Origin: Limosilactobacillus reuteri
GTDB taxonomy: Bacteria; Bacillota; Bacilli; Lactobacillales; Lactobacillaceae
Direction: 5' to 3'
Length of the DNA: 64,000 nt
NCBI RefSeq assembly: GCF_013694365.1
Contig: NZ_CP059275.1
Location: forward strand, 1,488,001-1,552,000
In this document: positions 9,202 to 17,174 of the stretch, one piece after another
Position numbering within the stretch: position 1 is the stretch's first letter
Layout of the letters: every line of letters begins with the position of its first letter
The notes under the pieces: generated by a model
Told to the model about the DNA's origin: nothing
The model's input: the letters and a program-made list of their open reading frames with translations, nothing else
The model's database searches: none
Made by a program: the position numbers and the translations under genes

Positions 9202-10491
9202 ATGCATAATGGCAAAAAGCTGTGGTCAATCTTGGGCCCGCTGATTGTCGCTTGTCTATTAGTAGTTCTTTTGTTTTCACTGCCGATTAGTAAAAAGCAC
9301 TCAGCGGCGATTGAACATGAAGCTGCAGTATCACTAAGCCCCGTTGTTTTTAAGAACCAATCAATTAAGCAACAAGCGCTCAGTGATAAGCACACCCACT
9401 ATGTTCCATTCTTTGGTTCTAGTGAATTACGGCGAATGGATCGCTTCCATCCTTCTGTAATGGCTGCTCGTTATCATAACTATACTCCTTTCCTCTTTGG
9501 TTCACGGGGTACCCAATCTCTTCCGCAATTCTTTAACATTAATTCAATGGAAACGCAGATGAGAAATAATAAGGCAGTCTATATCATTTCACCACAATGG
9601 TTTACCAAGCAGGGTGTTCAACCACCAGCTTTCAAGTACTATAATGGTGAACTCGCTAACCTTAACTGGCTTCAACACGCTAATCCCAAATCACCATATG
9701 ATCGTTACATTGCAACGCGATTAATTGCAATGCTTGGCAAAGATGGGACTGTTTCTTCGTATGCTAAAAAAATCGCTGAAGGAAAATCCCTGAGCAGTTT
9801 CGACATGGGAGTTATCCGCTTCCGACTTAACATGCTTGTTCATGAAGATGCCATCTTCTCAGGTTTTCAATTAAATAATAACTATGGCAAGCATATCCTC
9901 CCAAATGTTAAGAAGCTTCCTCAGCATTACAACTATAATGAACTTTATGATGATGCAATGAATGAAGCCGCACGTGATACTAATAACAACCGTTTCGGTA
10001 TCAAAAACAGCTTCTATACCCAGCGTGTGAAGAAAAACTTAGCGAAAACAAAGGGATCACAACGGAATTTCAATTATACTAAGTCACCAGAATATGGCGA
10101 TTTGGAAGTAGTTTTGAATCAGTTTAAGAATACCAATTCAAACGTCCTCTTTATCATCCCACCGGTTAATTCAAAGTGGGAAAAGTACACGGGAATGGAC
10201 ATGAATATGTATTACCAATCTGTTGAAAAAATCAAATTCCAGCTTCGCCAACAAGGGTTCAATCACATTTTGGATCTTTCTCATGATGGTGATAAGCCTG
10301 GATTTATGGAAGATACTATTCATATCGGTTGGGCTGGTTGGGTAAAAGTTGATAAAGCTACTAATAGTTTTATTTCTAACAAGCAACCGCAACCACATTA
10401 TCAAATCAATAGTAAGTTCCTTTCACCAGAATGGACTAACTTAACCCCAACTCCTGGTAATTTACAGAAATTCCAAGAAAAATTACATTAA
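9202..10491 (+). CDS. dltD: D-alanyl-lipoteichoic acid transfer protein
   Basis: The 429-residue protein has one N-terminal membrane anchor (ILGPLIVACLLVVLLFSL) and an extracellular SGNH-like domain. FFGSSELRRMD contains the nucleophile-region serine and DTIHIGWAGW the C-terminal Asp/His pair. DltD acts outside the membrane and attaches D-alanine to the glycerol- or ribitol-phosphate chain, lowering surface charge. Length matches the family (about 420). Last gene of the set. Confidence 0.95.
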   Translation: MHNGKKLWSILGPLIVACLLVVLLFSLPISKKHSAAIEHEAAVSLSPVVFKNQSIKQQALSDKHTHYVPFFGSSELRRMDRFHPSVMAARYHNYTPFLFGSRGTQSLPQFFNINSMETQMRNNKAVYIISPQWFTKQGVQPPAFKYYNGELANLNWLQHANPKSPYDRYIATRLIAMLGKDGTVSSYAKKIAEGKSLSSFDMGVIRFRLNMLVHEDAIFSGFQLNNNYGKHILPNVKKLPQHYNYNELYDDAMNEAARDTNNNRFGIKNSFYTQRVKKNLAKTKGSQRNFNYTKSPEYGDLEVVLNQFKNTNSNVLFIIPPVNSKWEKYTGMDMNMYYQSVEKIKFQLRQQGFNHILDLSHDGDKPGFMEDTIHIGWAGWVKVDKATNSFISNKQPQPHYQINSKFLSPEWTNLTPTPGNLQKFQEKLH

Positions 10492-11400
10492 ATGCAAAAA
10501 TTAGAGCAATTGATTGATAAAAACTTTGCTGAAACAGCTCATGGTAAGGTTGCAAACTATATTCCGATATTAGGAATTGTTGATCCGCAGCAATTGGGCA
10601 TTGCCATTTATGACGTTGACGAGGACGAAATTGGGACCGCTGGAATGGCAGGAACGCGATTTGCGATTGAGAGTATTGCGAAGGTCGTAGCTTTAATATT
10701 AGCGATCAAGAGATTAGGACATAAGCGTGTCTTAGCAGAACTAGAAAATGGTTCGGCAGATTATAGCCTAAGTTCGGTACTATTGGATGACGAGTTAACC
10801 GAGCAGGTCCATCGGATAAATTACCTTAATAATTCCTCCGTCTTGTTAACGACAGCCTTAATTGACCAGTTGATGGGGCAGAATAGTTTTAATGCCCTTC
10901 TCGGGTTCTGCCGTGAGATCTGCAATGACCCATGCATTAGCTTGAATGAGCGTTTATTTCGGTCAGTAATTATGAATGATAAAGATATTCATGCACTGGC
11001 TTACTATATGAAAGATAAGGATATTTTAGAGACTGTTGATCAAACATTGATAACTTATTTTATGCAAAGCTCAATGATGGTGACATCACAGAGTCTTGCT
11101 AACCTAGGAGCAGTCTTGGCAAATGATGGAATTAAACCTTGGGATAATGAGCGTCTTATTAGCCATGAAGATAACGAGTTGGTAAAGAAATTGCTAACAA
11201 CAGTTGGTTCGTTTGAAGAATCAAAAGAATACACAATTAAAATTGAACTCCCTATTAAAAGTGGTACTGGCGGCGGCTTATTGGCTTGTGCCCCGCAAAA
11301 ATGTGGTATTGGTATTTTTAGTCCAGCTCTTGATCAACATGGCAATAGTTTGGCAGGAATGAGTTTATTACAAGATGTTGTTGATCAATTAGTAGTTTAA
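10492..11400 (+). CDS. glsA: Glutaminase (GlsA family)
   Basis: This 302-residue serine-dependent glutaminase hydrolyses L-glutamine to glutamate and ammonia. GKVANYIPILG near residue 19 and FAIESIAKVVALILA with the Ser-x-x-Lys pair match the active-site region of the family, and SGTGGGLLA near residue 258 matches the conserved glycine-rich SGVGGG motif. The family usually has QSISK where this has ESIAK; the S and K are kept. In L. reuteri such an enzyme contributes to acid tolerance through ammonia, a known family role and not shown here. Confidence 0.85.
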   Translation: MQKLEQLIDKNFAETAHGKVANYIPILGIVDPQQLGIAIYDVDEDEIGTAGMAGTRFAIESIAKVVALILAIKRLGHKRVLAELENGSADYSLSSVLLDDELTEQVHRINYLNNSSVLLTTALIDQLMGQNSFNALLGFCREICNDPCISLNERLFRSVIMNDKDIHALAYYMKDKDILETVDQTLITYFMQSSMMVTSQSLANLGAVLANDGIKPWDNERLISHEDNELVKKLLTTVGSFEESKEYTIKIELPIKSGTGGGLLACAPQKCGIGIFSPALDQHGNSLAGMSLLQDVVDQLVV

Positions 11401-11515
11401 GAGCCCCCGCAAGCAACAGTAGGCCTCCAACGTTCGGTTTTACCGGGCGTTGGAGGCCATTGTTGTACTGTGCCATTTGTCTTTTATGGAAGTAACTTAG
11501 CTTAAGTCACAAACC
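11401..11515. repeat. Intergenic hairpin repeat, copy 1
   Basis: A block beginning GAGCCCCCGCAAGCAAC forms a long imperfect inverted repeat with a G+C-rich core: CCTCCAACG at about 11424-11432 pairs perfectly with CGTTGGAGG further on. It continues into a tail ending near AAGTCACAAAC. The same element is found at 60337-60450 with base changes on both arms. It does not encode protein and starts on the base after the glutaminase stop. It could be a terminator-derived repeat or a small non-autonomous element; its name is not known to me. Confidence 0.7.
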
Positions 11516-11566
11516 CTTATGGTAGATTGTAAAATTTAAGTTGAACATATTAGTAGACATAAAAAA

Positions 11567-11625
11567 CCATAAAGGTCTTTAATGGTGTCACCACAACATT
11601 CCATTAGAAAGAAGGACCTTTATGG
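11567..11625 (+). promoter_or_regulatory. Hairpin covering the IS30 transposase start
   Basis: An 11-bp perfect inverted repeat pairs 11567-11577 with 11615-11625, and inside it AATGG (11581-11585) can pair with CCATT (11601-11605). The right arm contains the likely ribosome binding site (AGAAGGA at about 11610-11616) and the ATG at 11622. When read-through RNA folds, the start would be masked, a known way for insertion sequences to avoid expression from outside promoters. Function here is inferred from the fold. Confidence 0.5.
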
Positions 11626-11693
11626 GCACCACTATTTTATCATTTGAAGACCGTGTTGTCATCGAAACTCTTCGTTATGAAAACCGCTCCCTT
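11622..11693 (+). pseudogene. IS30-family transposase, N-terminal fragment
   Basis: Twenty-four codons starting MGTTILSFEDRVVIETL match the N-terminus of IS30-family transposases of lactobacilli, the start of the helix-turn-helix region. The frame is cut after ENRSL and the sequence then restarts with the same 72 bases. No DDE catalytic domain follows, so it cannot transpose. The upstream 70 bases, with the hairpin, look like the left end of the element. Confidence 0.7.
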
Positions 11694-11765
11694 ATGGGCA
11701 CCACTATTTTATCATTTGAAGACCGTGTTGTCATCGAAACTCTTCGTTATGAAAACCGCTCCCTT
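11694..11765 (+). pseudogene. Second identical copy of the IS30 N-terminal fragment
   Basis: These 72 bases repeat 11622-11693 exactly and in the same frame. The copy has no ribosome binding site or left end of its own and stops abruptly at 11765, where group II intron sequence begins. The pattern fits a partial gene at a fragment edge that was written out a second time, rather than a biological duplication. Confidence 0.75.
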
Positions 11766-12709
11766 TTGGCTTCCGTCCCCACCGTGGGGCCCATGACGCT
11801 ATTGCAAAAGTAGTAGATCTTTATAATCAAGGCTATCGAAGAGTTGTCGACTTAGACCTAAAAGCCTATTTTGATAACGTTAATCATGACTTAATGATTA
11901 AGTATCTCCAACAATATATTGATGACCCATGGACACTAAGACTCATTCGTAAGTTTCTAACTAGCGGAGTCTTAGACCATGGGCTTTTCGCTAAGAGTGA
12001 AAAAGGAACCCCACAAGGAGGGCCATTGTCACCACTACTGGCGAACATCTATCTAAATGAGTTGGACAAAGAGTTGACTAGACGTGGTCATCACTTTGTG
12101 CGCTATGCGGATGATTGTAACATCTATGTTAAAAGTCAACGAGCCGGAGAACGAGTAATGCGAAGCATTACCTAGTTTCTAGAAAAACGCTTGAAAGTTA
12201 AAGTGAACCCAGATAAAACCAAAGTCGGTAGCCCTCTGCGGTTGAAGTTTCTTGGCTTTTCGTTGGGTGTAGACCACAATGGGGCCTACGCCCGTCCAGC
12301 TAAACAATCGCAACAACGAGTAAAGAAAGCGCTGAAGTTATTAACTAAACGTAATCGTGGAATATCTCTGACAAGAATGTTTGAAGAAATTCATCGAAAA
12401 ATGCGTGGGTGGCTTCAGTACTACTCAATTGGGAAACTAACTAACTTTATTCAACGCCTCGACAAGTGGTTGAGGGTCCGAATAAGGCAGTATATCTGGA
12501 AGCAATGGAAAAAGTTTAAAACTAAGGTAACTAACTTACAGAAGTTGGGGCTGTCCCAGCGTGATGCATATGTCTTCGCTAGTACCCGCAAGGGCTACTG
12601 GCGAACTGCACATAGTAAGACCTTGAGCTATTCTCTAACTAATAGAAAACTGGAACAACTTGGACTTATGAATATGTCCAAGACGCTCCAGTCAATTCAA
12701 TGTGATTAA
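11766..12709 (+). pseudogene. ltrA: Group II intron reverse transcriptase-maturase, truncated with internal stop
   Basis: Reading in one frame from 11768 gives GFRPHRGAHDAIAKV, then VDLDLKAYFDNVNHD, GTPQGGPLSPLLANIYL and YADD near 12107-12118: consecutive reverse transcriptase motifs. An in-frame TAG at 12173-12175 interrupts the protein after RSIT. The same frame continues FLEKRLKVKVNPDKTK and goes through the maturase domain (LKFLGF, MRGWLQYY, RKGYWRTA) to a stop at 12707-12709. The 5' part of the gene and intron is missing. Two short open pieces result (11894-12175; 12203-12709). The intron could not make active maturase unless the stop is read through. Confidence 0.88.
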
Positions 12710-12718
12710 GTTGTCGAA

Positions 12719-12748
12719 TCGCCGTATACGGAACCGTACGTACGGTGA
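12719..12748 (+). ncRNA. Group II intron domain V (group IIC-like)
   Basis: Ten bases after the maturase stop lies a hairpin with the geometry of domain V. The lower stem 12720-12726 pairs with 12741-12747 (one G-U pair), a two-base bulge CG sits at 12739-12740, and the upper stem 12727-12730 / 12735-12738 is closed by loop GAAC. The bases at the foot read CGC, the catalytic triad form reported for group IIC introns. A probable domain VI follows to about 12790. This identifies the surrounding gene as an intron-encoded protein. Confidence 0.8.
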
Positions 12749-12797
12749 TGTGAGAGGTCGATAATCGAACTAATCAATTATCTCCTACTCGATTTAG

Positions 12798-13079
12798 ATG
12801 ATTAAGTATCTCCAACAATATATTGATGACCCATGGACACTAAGACTCATTCGTAAGTTTCTAACTAGCGGAGTCTTAGACCATGGGCTTTTCGCTAAGA
12901 GTGAAAAAGGAACCCCACAAGGAGGGCCATTGTCACCACTACTGGCGAACATCTATCTAAATGAGTTGGACAAAGAGTTGACTAGACGTGGTCATCACTT
13001 TGTGCGCTATGCGGATGATTGTAACATCTATGTTAAAAGTCAACGAGCCGGAGAACGAGTAATGCGAAGCATTACCTAG
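12798..13079 (+). pseudogene. Duplicate of the reverse transcriptase fragment
   Basis: Base for base the same as 11894-12175, from MIKYLQQYIDDPW to the premature TAG after RSIT. It carries the QGGPLSPLLANIYL and YADD motifs but lacks the N-terminal motifs. It begins directly after the intron tail at 12797 without a ribosome binding site. It appears to be a re-listing of the first open piece and not a second intron. Confidence 0.85.
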
Positions 13080-13586
13080 GTGAACCCAGATAAAACCAAA
13101 GTCGGTAGCCCTCTGCGGTTGAAGTTTCTTGGCTTTTCGTTGGGTGTAGACCACAATGGGGCCTACGCCCGTCCAGCTAAACAATCGCAACAACGAGTAA
13201 AGAAAGCGCTGAAGTTATTAACTAAACGTAATCGTGGAATATCTCTGACAAGAATGTTTGAAGAAATTCATCGAAAAATGCGTGGGTGGCTTCAGTACTA
13301 CTCAATTGGGAAACTAACTAACTTTATTCAACGCCTCGACAAGTGGTTGAGGGTCCGAATAAGGCAGTATATCTGGAAGCAATGGAAAAAGTTTAAAACT
13401 AAGGTAACTAACTTACAGAAGTTGGGGCTGTCCCAGCGTGATGCATATGTCTTCGCTAGTACCCGCAAGGGCTACTGGCGAACTGCACATAGTAAGACCT
13501 TGAGCTATTCTCTAACTAATAGAAAACTGGAACAACTTGGACTTATGAATATGTCCAAGACGCTCCAGTCAATTCAATGTGATTAA
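13080..13586 (+). pseudogene. Duplicate of the maturase-domain fragment
   Basis: Same as 12203-12709, starting at an internal GTG (GTGAACCCAGAT). It holds the X/maturase domain with KFLGFSLGVDHNG and MRGWLQYYSIGKL. In the first copy 27 bases (12176-12202) separate the two pieces; here they are gone and the pieces abut at 13079/13080. The GTG is an arbitrary in-frame start in the middle of the original protein. Confidence 0.85.
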
Positions 13587-14117
13587 TTGTTAGAGATATT
13601 TAAACCAACATGGATGGTTAATACAATATATTCTGTTTCTCCTGCCCAATTAAAAGAGCAGGGAGTGCGAGCTGTTTTTAGTGACCTGGATAATACCTTG
13701 ATTGCTTGGAACAATCCAGATGGAACTCCAGAATTAAAGGAATGGATGGATTCTTTACGAGAAGCCTATATTCCGCTAATTGTTATTTCTAATAATAGTA
13801 AGGAACGAGTTGGGAAAGCTGTTAATAGCCTTGACCTTCCATTTGTTTCGCGATCATTAAAGCCCTTAAGTTTTGGGATTGATCGTGCACGGAAAAAACT
13901 TAATTTAGCAAAAGATGAAGTGGTTATGGTTGGTGACCAATTATTGACTGATGTTGCTGCGGCTAACCAAGCGGGCATTCGAAGCATTTTAGTACGCCCC
14001 CTATTAAATACAGATAAGTGGGATACCCGTATTAACCGCTTCTTTGAACGCCGTGTTTGGAAGAGCTTAAACAAAAAATATCCAGATTTAAAATGGCAGG
14101 AGGATTTGAATGACTGA
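13587..14117 (+). CDS. yqeG: YqeG-family HAD phosphatase
   Basis: The 176-residue HAD-superfamily phosphatase starts with TTG. Motif I is FSDLDNTLIAW, motif II VISNNS, and motif III/IV runs through KPLSFGI and MVGDQLLTDV. It is the first gene of the conserved yqeG-yqeH-yhbY-nadD-yqeK-rsfS series. Relatives are class III HAD phosphatases, with phosphatidylglycerophosphatase proposed for some members. The last eight bases are repeated at the start of yqeH, showing a native overlap. Confidence 0.9.
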   Translation: MLEIFKPTWMVNTIYSVSPAQLKEQGVRAVFSDLDNTLIAWNNPDGTPELKEWMDSLREAYIPLIVISNNSKERVGKAVNSLDLPFVSRSLKPLSFGIDRARKKLNLAKDEVVMVGDQLLTDVAAANQAGIRSILVRPLLNTDKWDTRINRFFERRVWKSLNKKYPDLKWQEDLND

Positions 14118-15245
14118 ATGACTGAACAAGAACAACAAACTGAAGAATTACGTTGTATAGGTTGTGGGAGTATTATCCAAACGGAAGATCCTAATGGCTT
14201 GGGTTATACGCCTAAGTCAGCCCTTGAGAAGGGAAAGGAGACAGGAGAATTATACTGTCAGCGTTGTTTCCGCTTGCGGCACTACAATGAAATTGCTCCG
14301 GTATCATTAACGGATGATGACTTTTTGCGCCTATTAAATCAGATTCGGGATGCCAATGCTTTAATTGTGTATGTTGTTGATGTTTTTGACTTTAATGGAA
14401 GTCTAATTCCGGGCTTACATCGTTTTGTTGGTGATAATCCAGTATTATTAGTTGGAAATAAGGAAGACTTGTTGCCACGTTCTCTACGGCGGCCCAAGTT
14501 AACTGACTGGATTCGTCAACAGGCAAATATTGCCGGATTGCGTCCAATTGATACGGTTCTTGTTTCAGCTAAAAAGAACCATCAGATTGACCACTTGCTT
14601 GATGTGATTGAAAAATACCGGCACAATCGAGATGTTTATGTTGTAGGTGTTACAAATGTTGGAAAATCAACGTTAATAAACCAAATTATCAAGCAACGAA
14701 CGGGAGTAAAAGAATTGATCACTACTTCACGCTTTCCAGGAACTACTCTTGATAAGATTGAAATTCCGCTTGATGATGGGCATGTTTTAGTTGATACTCC
14801 TGGAATTATCCATCAAGAACAAATGGCCCATGTCTTATCGCCAAAAGACTTGAAGATTGTGGCGCCTCAAAAAGAGATTAAACCAAAGACTTACCAATTA
14901 AATGATGGTCAAACATTATTTTTAGGCGGCGTTGCGCGATTTGATTATCTTCATGGTGAACGTGCGGGAATGGTTGCTTACTTTGATAATAATTTACCAA
15001 TTCACCGTACAAAGCTAAGCAATGCTGATAATTTTTATGCTAAACACTTAGGAGATTTGCTTACCCCACCGACTAGCGATGAAAAGGATGGGTTCCCACC
15101 ATTAGAACGTTATGAGTTCCACATTACCGAAAAAAGCGATATTGTCTTTGAAGGTCTAGGATGGATTACTGTTCCTGCGAAAACGACTGTTGTTGCATGG
15201 GTTCCGAAAGGTGTCGGGGCTCTTGTACGGCGCGCAATGATTTAA
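14118..15245 (+). CDS. yqeH: Ribosome biogenesis GTPase YqeH
   Basis: The 375-residue circularly permuted GTPase is needed for 30S subunit assembly. A zinc finger (CIGC ... CQRC) occupies the first 55 residues. The G motifs come in the permuted order: NKED (G4) near residue 115, SAKK (G5), GVTNVGKSTLI (G1) near 178 and DTPG (G3) near 227. The C-terminal region is RNA-binding. Native neighbours and order are preserved. Confidence 0.95.
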   Translation: MTEQEQQTEELRCIGCGSIIQTEDPNGLGYTPKSALEKGKETGELYCQRCFRLRHYNEIAPVSLTDDDFLRLLNQIRDANALIVYVVDVFDFNGSLIPGLHRFVGDNPVLLVGNKEDLLPRSLRRPKLTDWIRQQANIAGLRPIDTVLVSAKKNHQIDHLLDVIEKYRHNRDVYVVGVTNVGKSTLINQIIKQRTGVKELITTSRFPGTTLDKIEIPLDDGHVLVDTPGIIHQEQMAHVLSPKDLKIVAPQKEIKPKTYQLNDGQTLFLGGVARFDYLHGERAGMVAYFDNNLPIHRTKLSNADNFYAKHLGDLLTPPTSDEKDGFPPLERYEFHITEKSDIVFEGLGWITVPAKTTVVAWVPKGVGALVRRAMI

Positions 15246-15557
15246 ATGCAATTAAGAGGAAAACAAAAACGATTTTTACGAGCACAAGCAAACCATCTTC
15301 AACCACTATTTTCTGTGGGTAAAGATGGTCTGACGGACAATTGGCTTGCTCAATTAGACGGCGCACTTGACCGTCGAGAATTAATTAAGGTTAGCATTTT
15401 GCAAAACTCAGATGTTACAACTGATGAAGTTCGCGAATTAATTGAAGAAAAAACTTCTATTCAGGTAGTTCAAGTTATTGGTCGGGTATTAGTTTTATTT
15501 AAAGTTTCAGCAAATAAGGATGCCCGTGAATTATCATCACGAGTAGCTGAAATCTAA
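15246..15557 (+). CDS. yhbY: CRM-domain RNA-binding protein YhbY
   Basis: A 103-residue single CRM domain: LRGKQKRFLRAQANHL at the start and the GKDGLTDNW loop (the GxxG-like motif) match YhbY, which binds pre-50S ribosomal particles. Basic N-terminus, cytoplasmic. It lies between yqeH and nadD, as in most Firmicutes. Confidence 0.92.
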   Translation: MQLRGKQKRFLRAQANHLQPLFSVGKDGLTDNWLAQLDGALDRRELIKVSILQNSDVTTDEVRELIEEKTSIQVVQVIGRVLVLFKVSANKDARELSSRVAEI

Positions 15558-16202
15558 TTGCAAAGCTGTAGTGTAGTAGACAAGGTGCAAACCCAGGCGC
15601 AACCGGAGACTAAAGTTAGTGGACACCGTAAGCGGATCGGCCTCTATGGGGGAACATTTAATCCTATTCACAATGCTCACCTATTTATGGCGGATCAGGT
15701 TGGTCATGCCCTTTGTCTTGATCGAGTTGATTTTTTACCAGATGCTAAACCTCCCCATGTTGATCATAAAGATTCGCTTGATCCGCAATTGCGGTTACAG
15801 ATGCTCGAATTAGCAGTTGCTGATAACCCCTTTTTAGGGATTGAGTATACCGAGTTAGAGCGGGGAGGAGTCAGCTATACTTACGATACTATTAAGTATT
15901 TGTTAGATAAGCACCCTAATGTGGATTATTACTTTATTATTGGTGGGGATATGGTCGATTACCTTGACAAGTGGTATCGGATCAATGATTTAATCCGCTT
16001 ACCCCATTTCCATTTTGTCGGTGTTCACCGTCAAGGAGCGAAGAATGAGACACGATATCCAGTGATTTGGGTAGATGTCCCAACAGTTGATTTTAGTTCA
16101 ACCGATATTCGACAACGGGTGCAACGTGGCCAATCAATCAAGTATATGGTCCCAGATGCCGTAAGCAAGTTTATTGAGGAGCATCAATTATATCGTGAAT
16201 GA
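15558..16202 (+). CDS. nadD: Nicotinate-nucleotide adenylyltransferase
   Basis: The 214-residue enzyme makes deamido-NAD from nicotinate mononucleotide and ATP. GLYGGTFNPIHNAHLFMAD holds the nucleotidyltransferase (T/H)xGH-type motif and VDFSSTDIRQRV the ISSTxIR motif. About 24 residues precede the catalytic core, so the annotated TTG start may be somewhat early, but no in-frame ATG lies before the core. The last eight bases are repeated as the first eight of yqeK. Confidence 0.93.
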   Translation: MQSCSVVDKVQTQAQPETKVSGHRKRIGLYGGTFNPIHNAHLFMADQVGHALCLDRVDFLPDAKPPHVDHKDSLDPQLRLQMLELAVADNPFLGIEYTELERGGVSYTYDTIKYLLDKHPNVDYYFIIGGDMVDYLDKWYRINDLIRLPHFHFVGVHRQGAKNETRYPVIWVDVPTVDFSSTDIRQRVQRGQSIKYMVPDAVSKFIEEHQLYRE

Positions 16203-16817
16203 GTGAATGAAGAATTAGTTTATAATAAAAGTTATATCCCAATGACACGGTCTGAACTTATCGACCGTCTCAAAAAGGCGTTAAAGAATAAACGATTTCA
16301 GCATGTATTACGTGTTGAAAAAACAGCGATTGAGTTAGCTGCTCAATACGGTGTTGATATTGAAAAAGCAAGTATCGCTGGCCTGTGTCATGATTATGCT
16401 AAACAGCGTCCTGACGAAGATTTTATTGCCGAAATTAAGAAAAAAGGGCTTAATCCGCTGCTCTTAGATTATGGTAATGCAATTTGGCATGGAGTGGTTG
16501 GCGCAGAGCTAATTAAGGATGAATTAGGGATTTGGGATGAAGATATCCTAAATGCAGTTCGCCACCATACTACTGGAGCGCCAGTAATGACGAAGCTCGA
16601 GCAGGTTATTTACATGGCTGACTATATTGAGCCGGGTCGTGACTTTGCCGGCGTAAAAAAGGCACGAGTAATTACAGCAGCAAACCTTCAAGCAGGAGTT
16701 GCTTACCAAACAAAACATACGCTGGCTTATTTGATTGAAAATGGAAAGCCAGTATATCCAAAGACAATAGATACCTATAATGCATGGGTTCCGCAATATG
16801 AAGGAGAGATAGATTAA
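16203..16817 (+). CDS. yqeK: YqeK, HD-domain diadenosine tetraphosphate hydrolase
   Basis: The 204-residue HD-domain protein starts with GTG. The metal motif is spread over RFQHVLRVEKTAIEL (H), CHDYAKQRP (HD), H in WHGVVG and YMADYIEPGRDF. The family hydrolyses Ap4A symmetrically to two ADP and always sits between nadD and rsfS. The first 15 residues are extra to the core, so an internal ATG (MTRSELID) is an alternative start. Confidence 0.9.
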   Translation: MNEELVYNKSYIPMTRSELIDRLKKALKNKRFQHVLRVEKTAIELAAQYGVDIEKASIAGLCHDYAKQRPDEDFIAEIKKKGLNPLLLDYGNAIWHGVVGAELIKDELGIWDEDILNAVRHHTTGAPVMTKLEQVIYMADYIEPGRDFAGVKKARVITAANLQAGVAYQTKHTLAYLIENGKPVYPKTIDTYNAWVPQYEGEID

Positions 16818-17174
16818 ATGGATAGTAAACAATTATTAGAAATGGTTGTCAAGGCTGCCGATGGTCGGCGCGCAGAAGATATCGTCGCTCTTAAAGTTGA
16901 TGAAATTAGTCCAATGGCTGATTATTTCGTTATTATGACGGGAGGCTCAGACCGTCAAGTACAGGCGATTACGAATGCCATTGTTGAAAAAGCGCATGAA
17001 GAAAATGTCAAAATTGGTAGCGTTGAAGGTAAAAATCATGCTCAATGGGTATTGGTTGACCTTGGTGACGTGGTTGTCCATGTTTTCCGTGAAGAAACCC
17101 GTCAATTCTATAACCTTGAAAAATTATGGGCCGACGCACCCCTTGTCAATATTAACGACTGGATTAATGATTAA
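16818..17174 (+). CDS. rsfS: Ribosomal silencing factor RsfS
   Basis: The 118-residue RsfS/Iojap protein binds uL14 on the 50S subunit and blocks joining with 30S when nutrients fall. ADYFVIMTGGSDRQVQAI and WVLVDLGDVVVHVFREETRQFYNLEKLW are the family signature blocks. Normal length and position. Confidence 0.95.
   Translation: MDSKQLLEMVVKAADGRRAEDIVALKVDEISPMADYFVIMTGGSDRQVQAITNAIVEKAHEENVKIGSVEGKNHAQWVLVDLGDVVVHVFREETRQFYNLEKLWADAPLVNINDWIND

Noticed and set aside
11622..11813. 63-codon frame beginning with the IS30 start
   Set aside because: It consists of the 24-codon fragment twice and then an out-of-frame run into reverse transcriptase sequence, so it is not one gene.
11401..13586. 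Considered as a retron or diversity-generating system because of the reverse transcriptase
   Set aside because: The maturase domain and a domain V hairpin right after the gene show a group II intron; no template/variable repeat pair or msr/msd-like RNA was seen.
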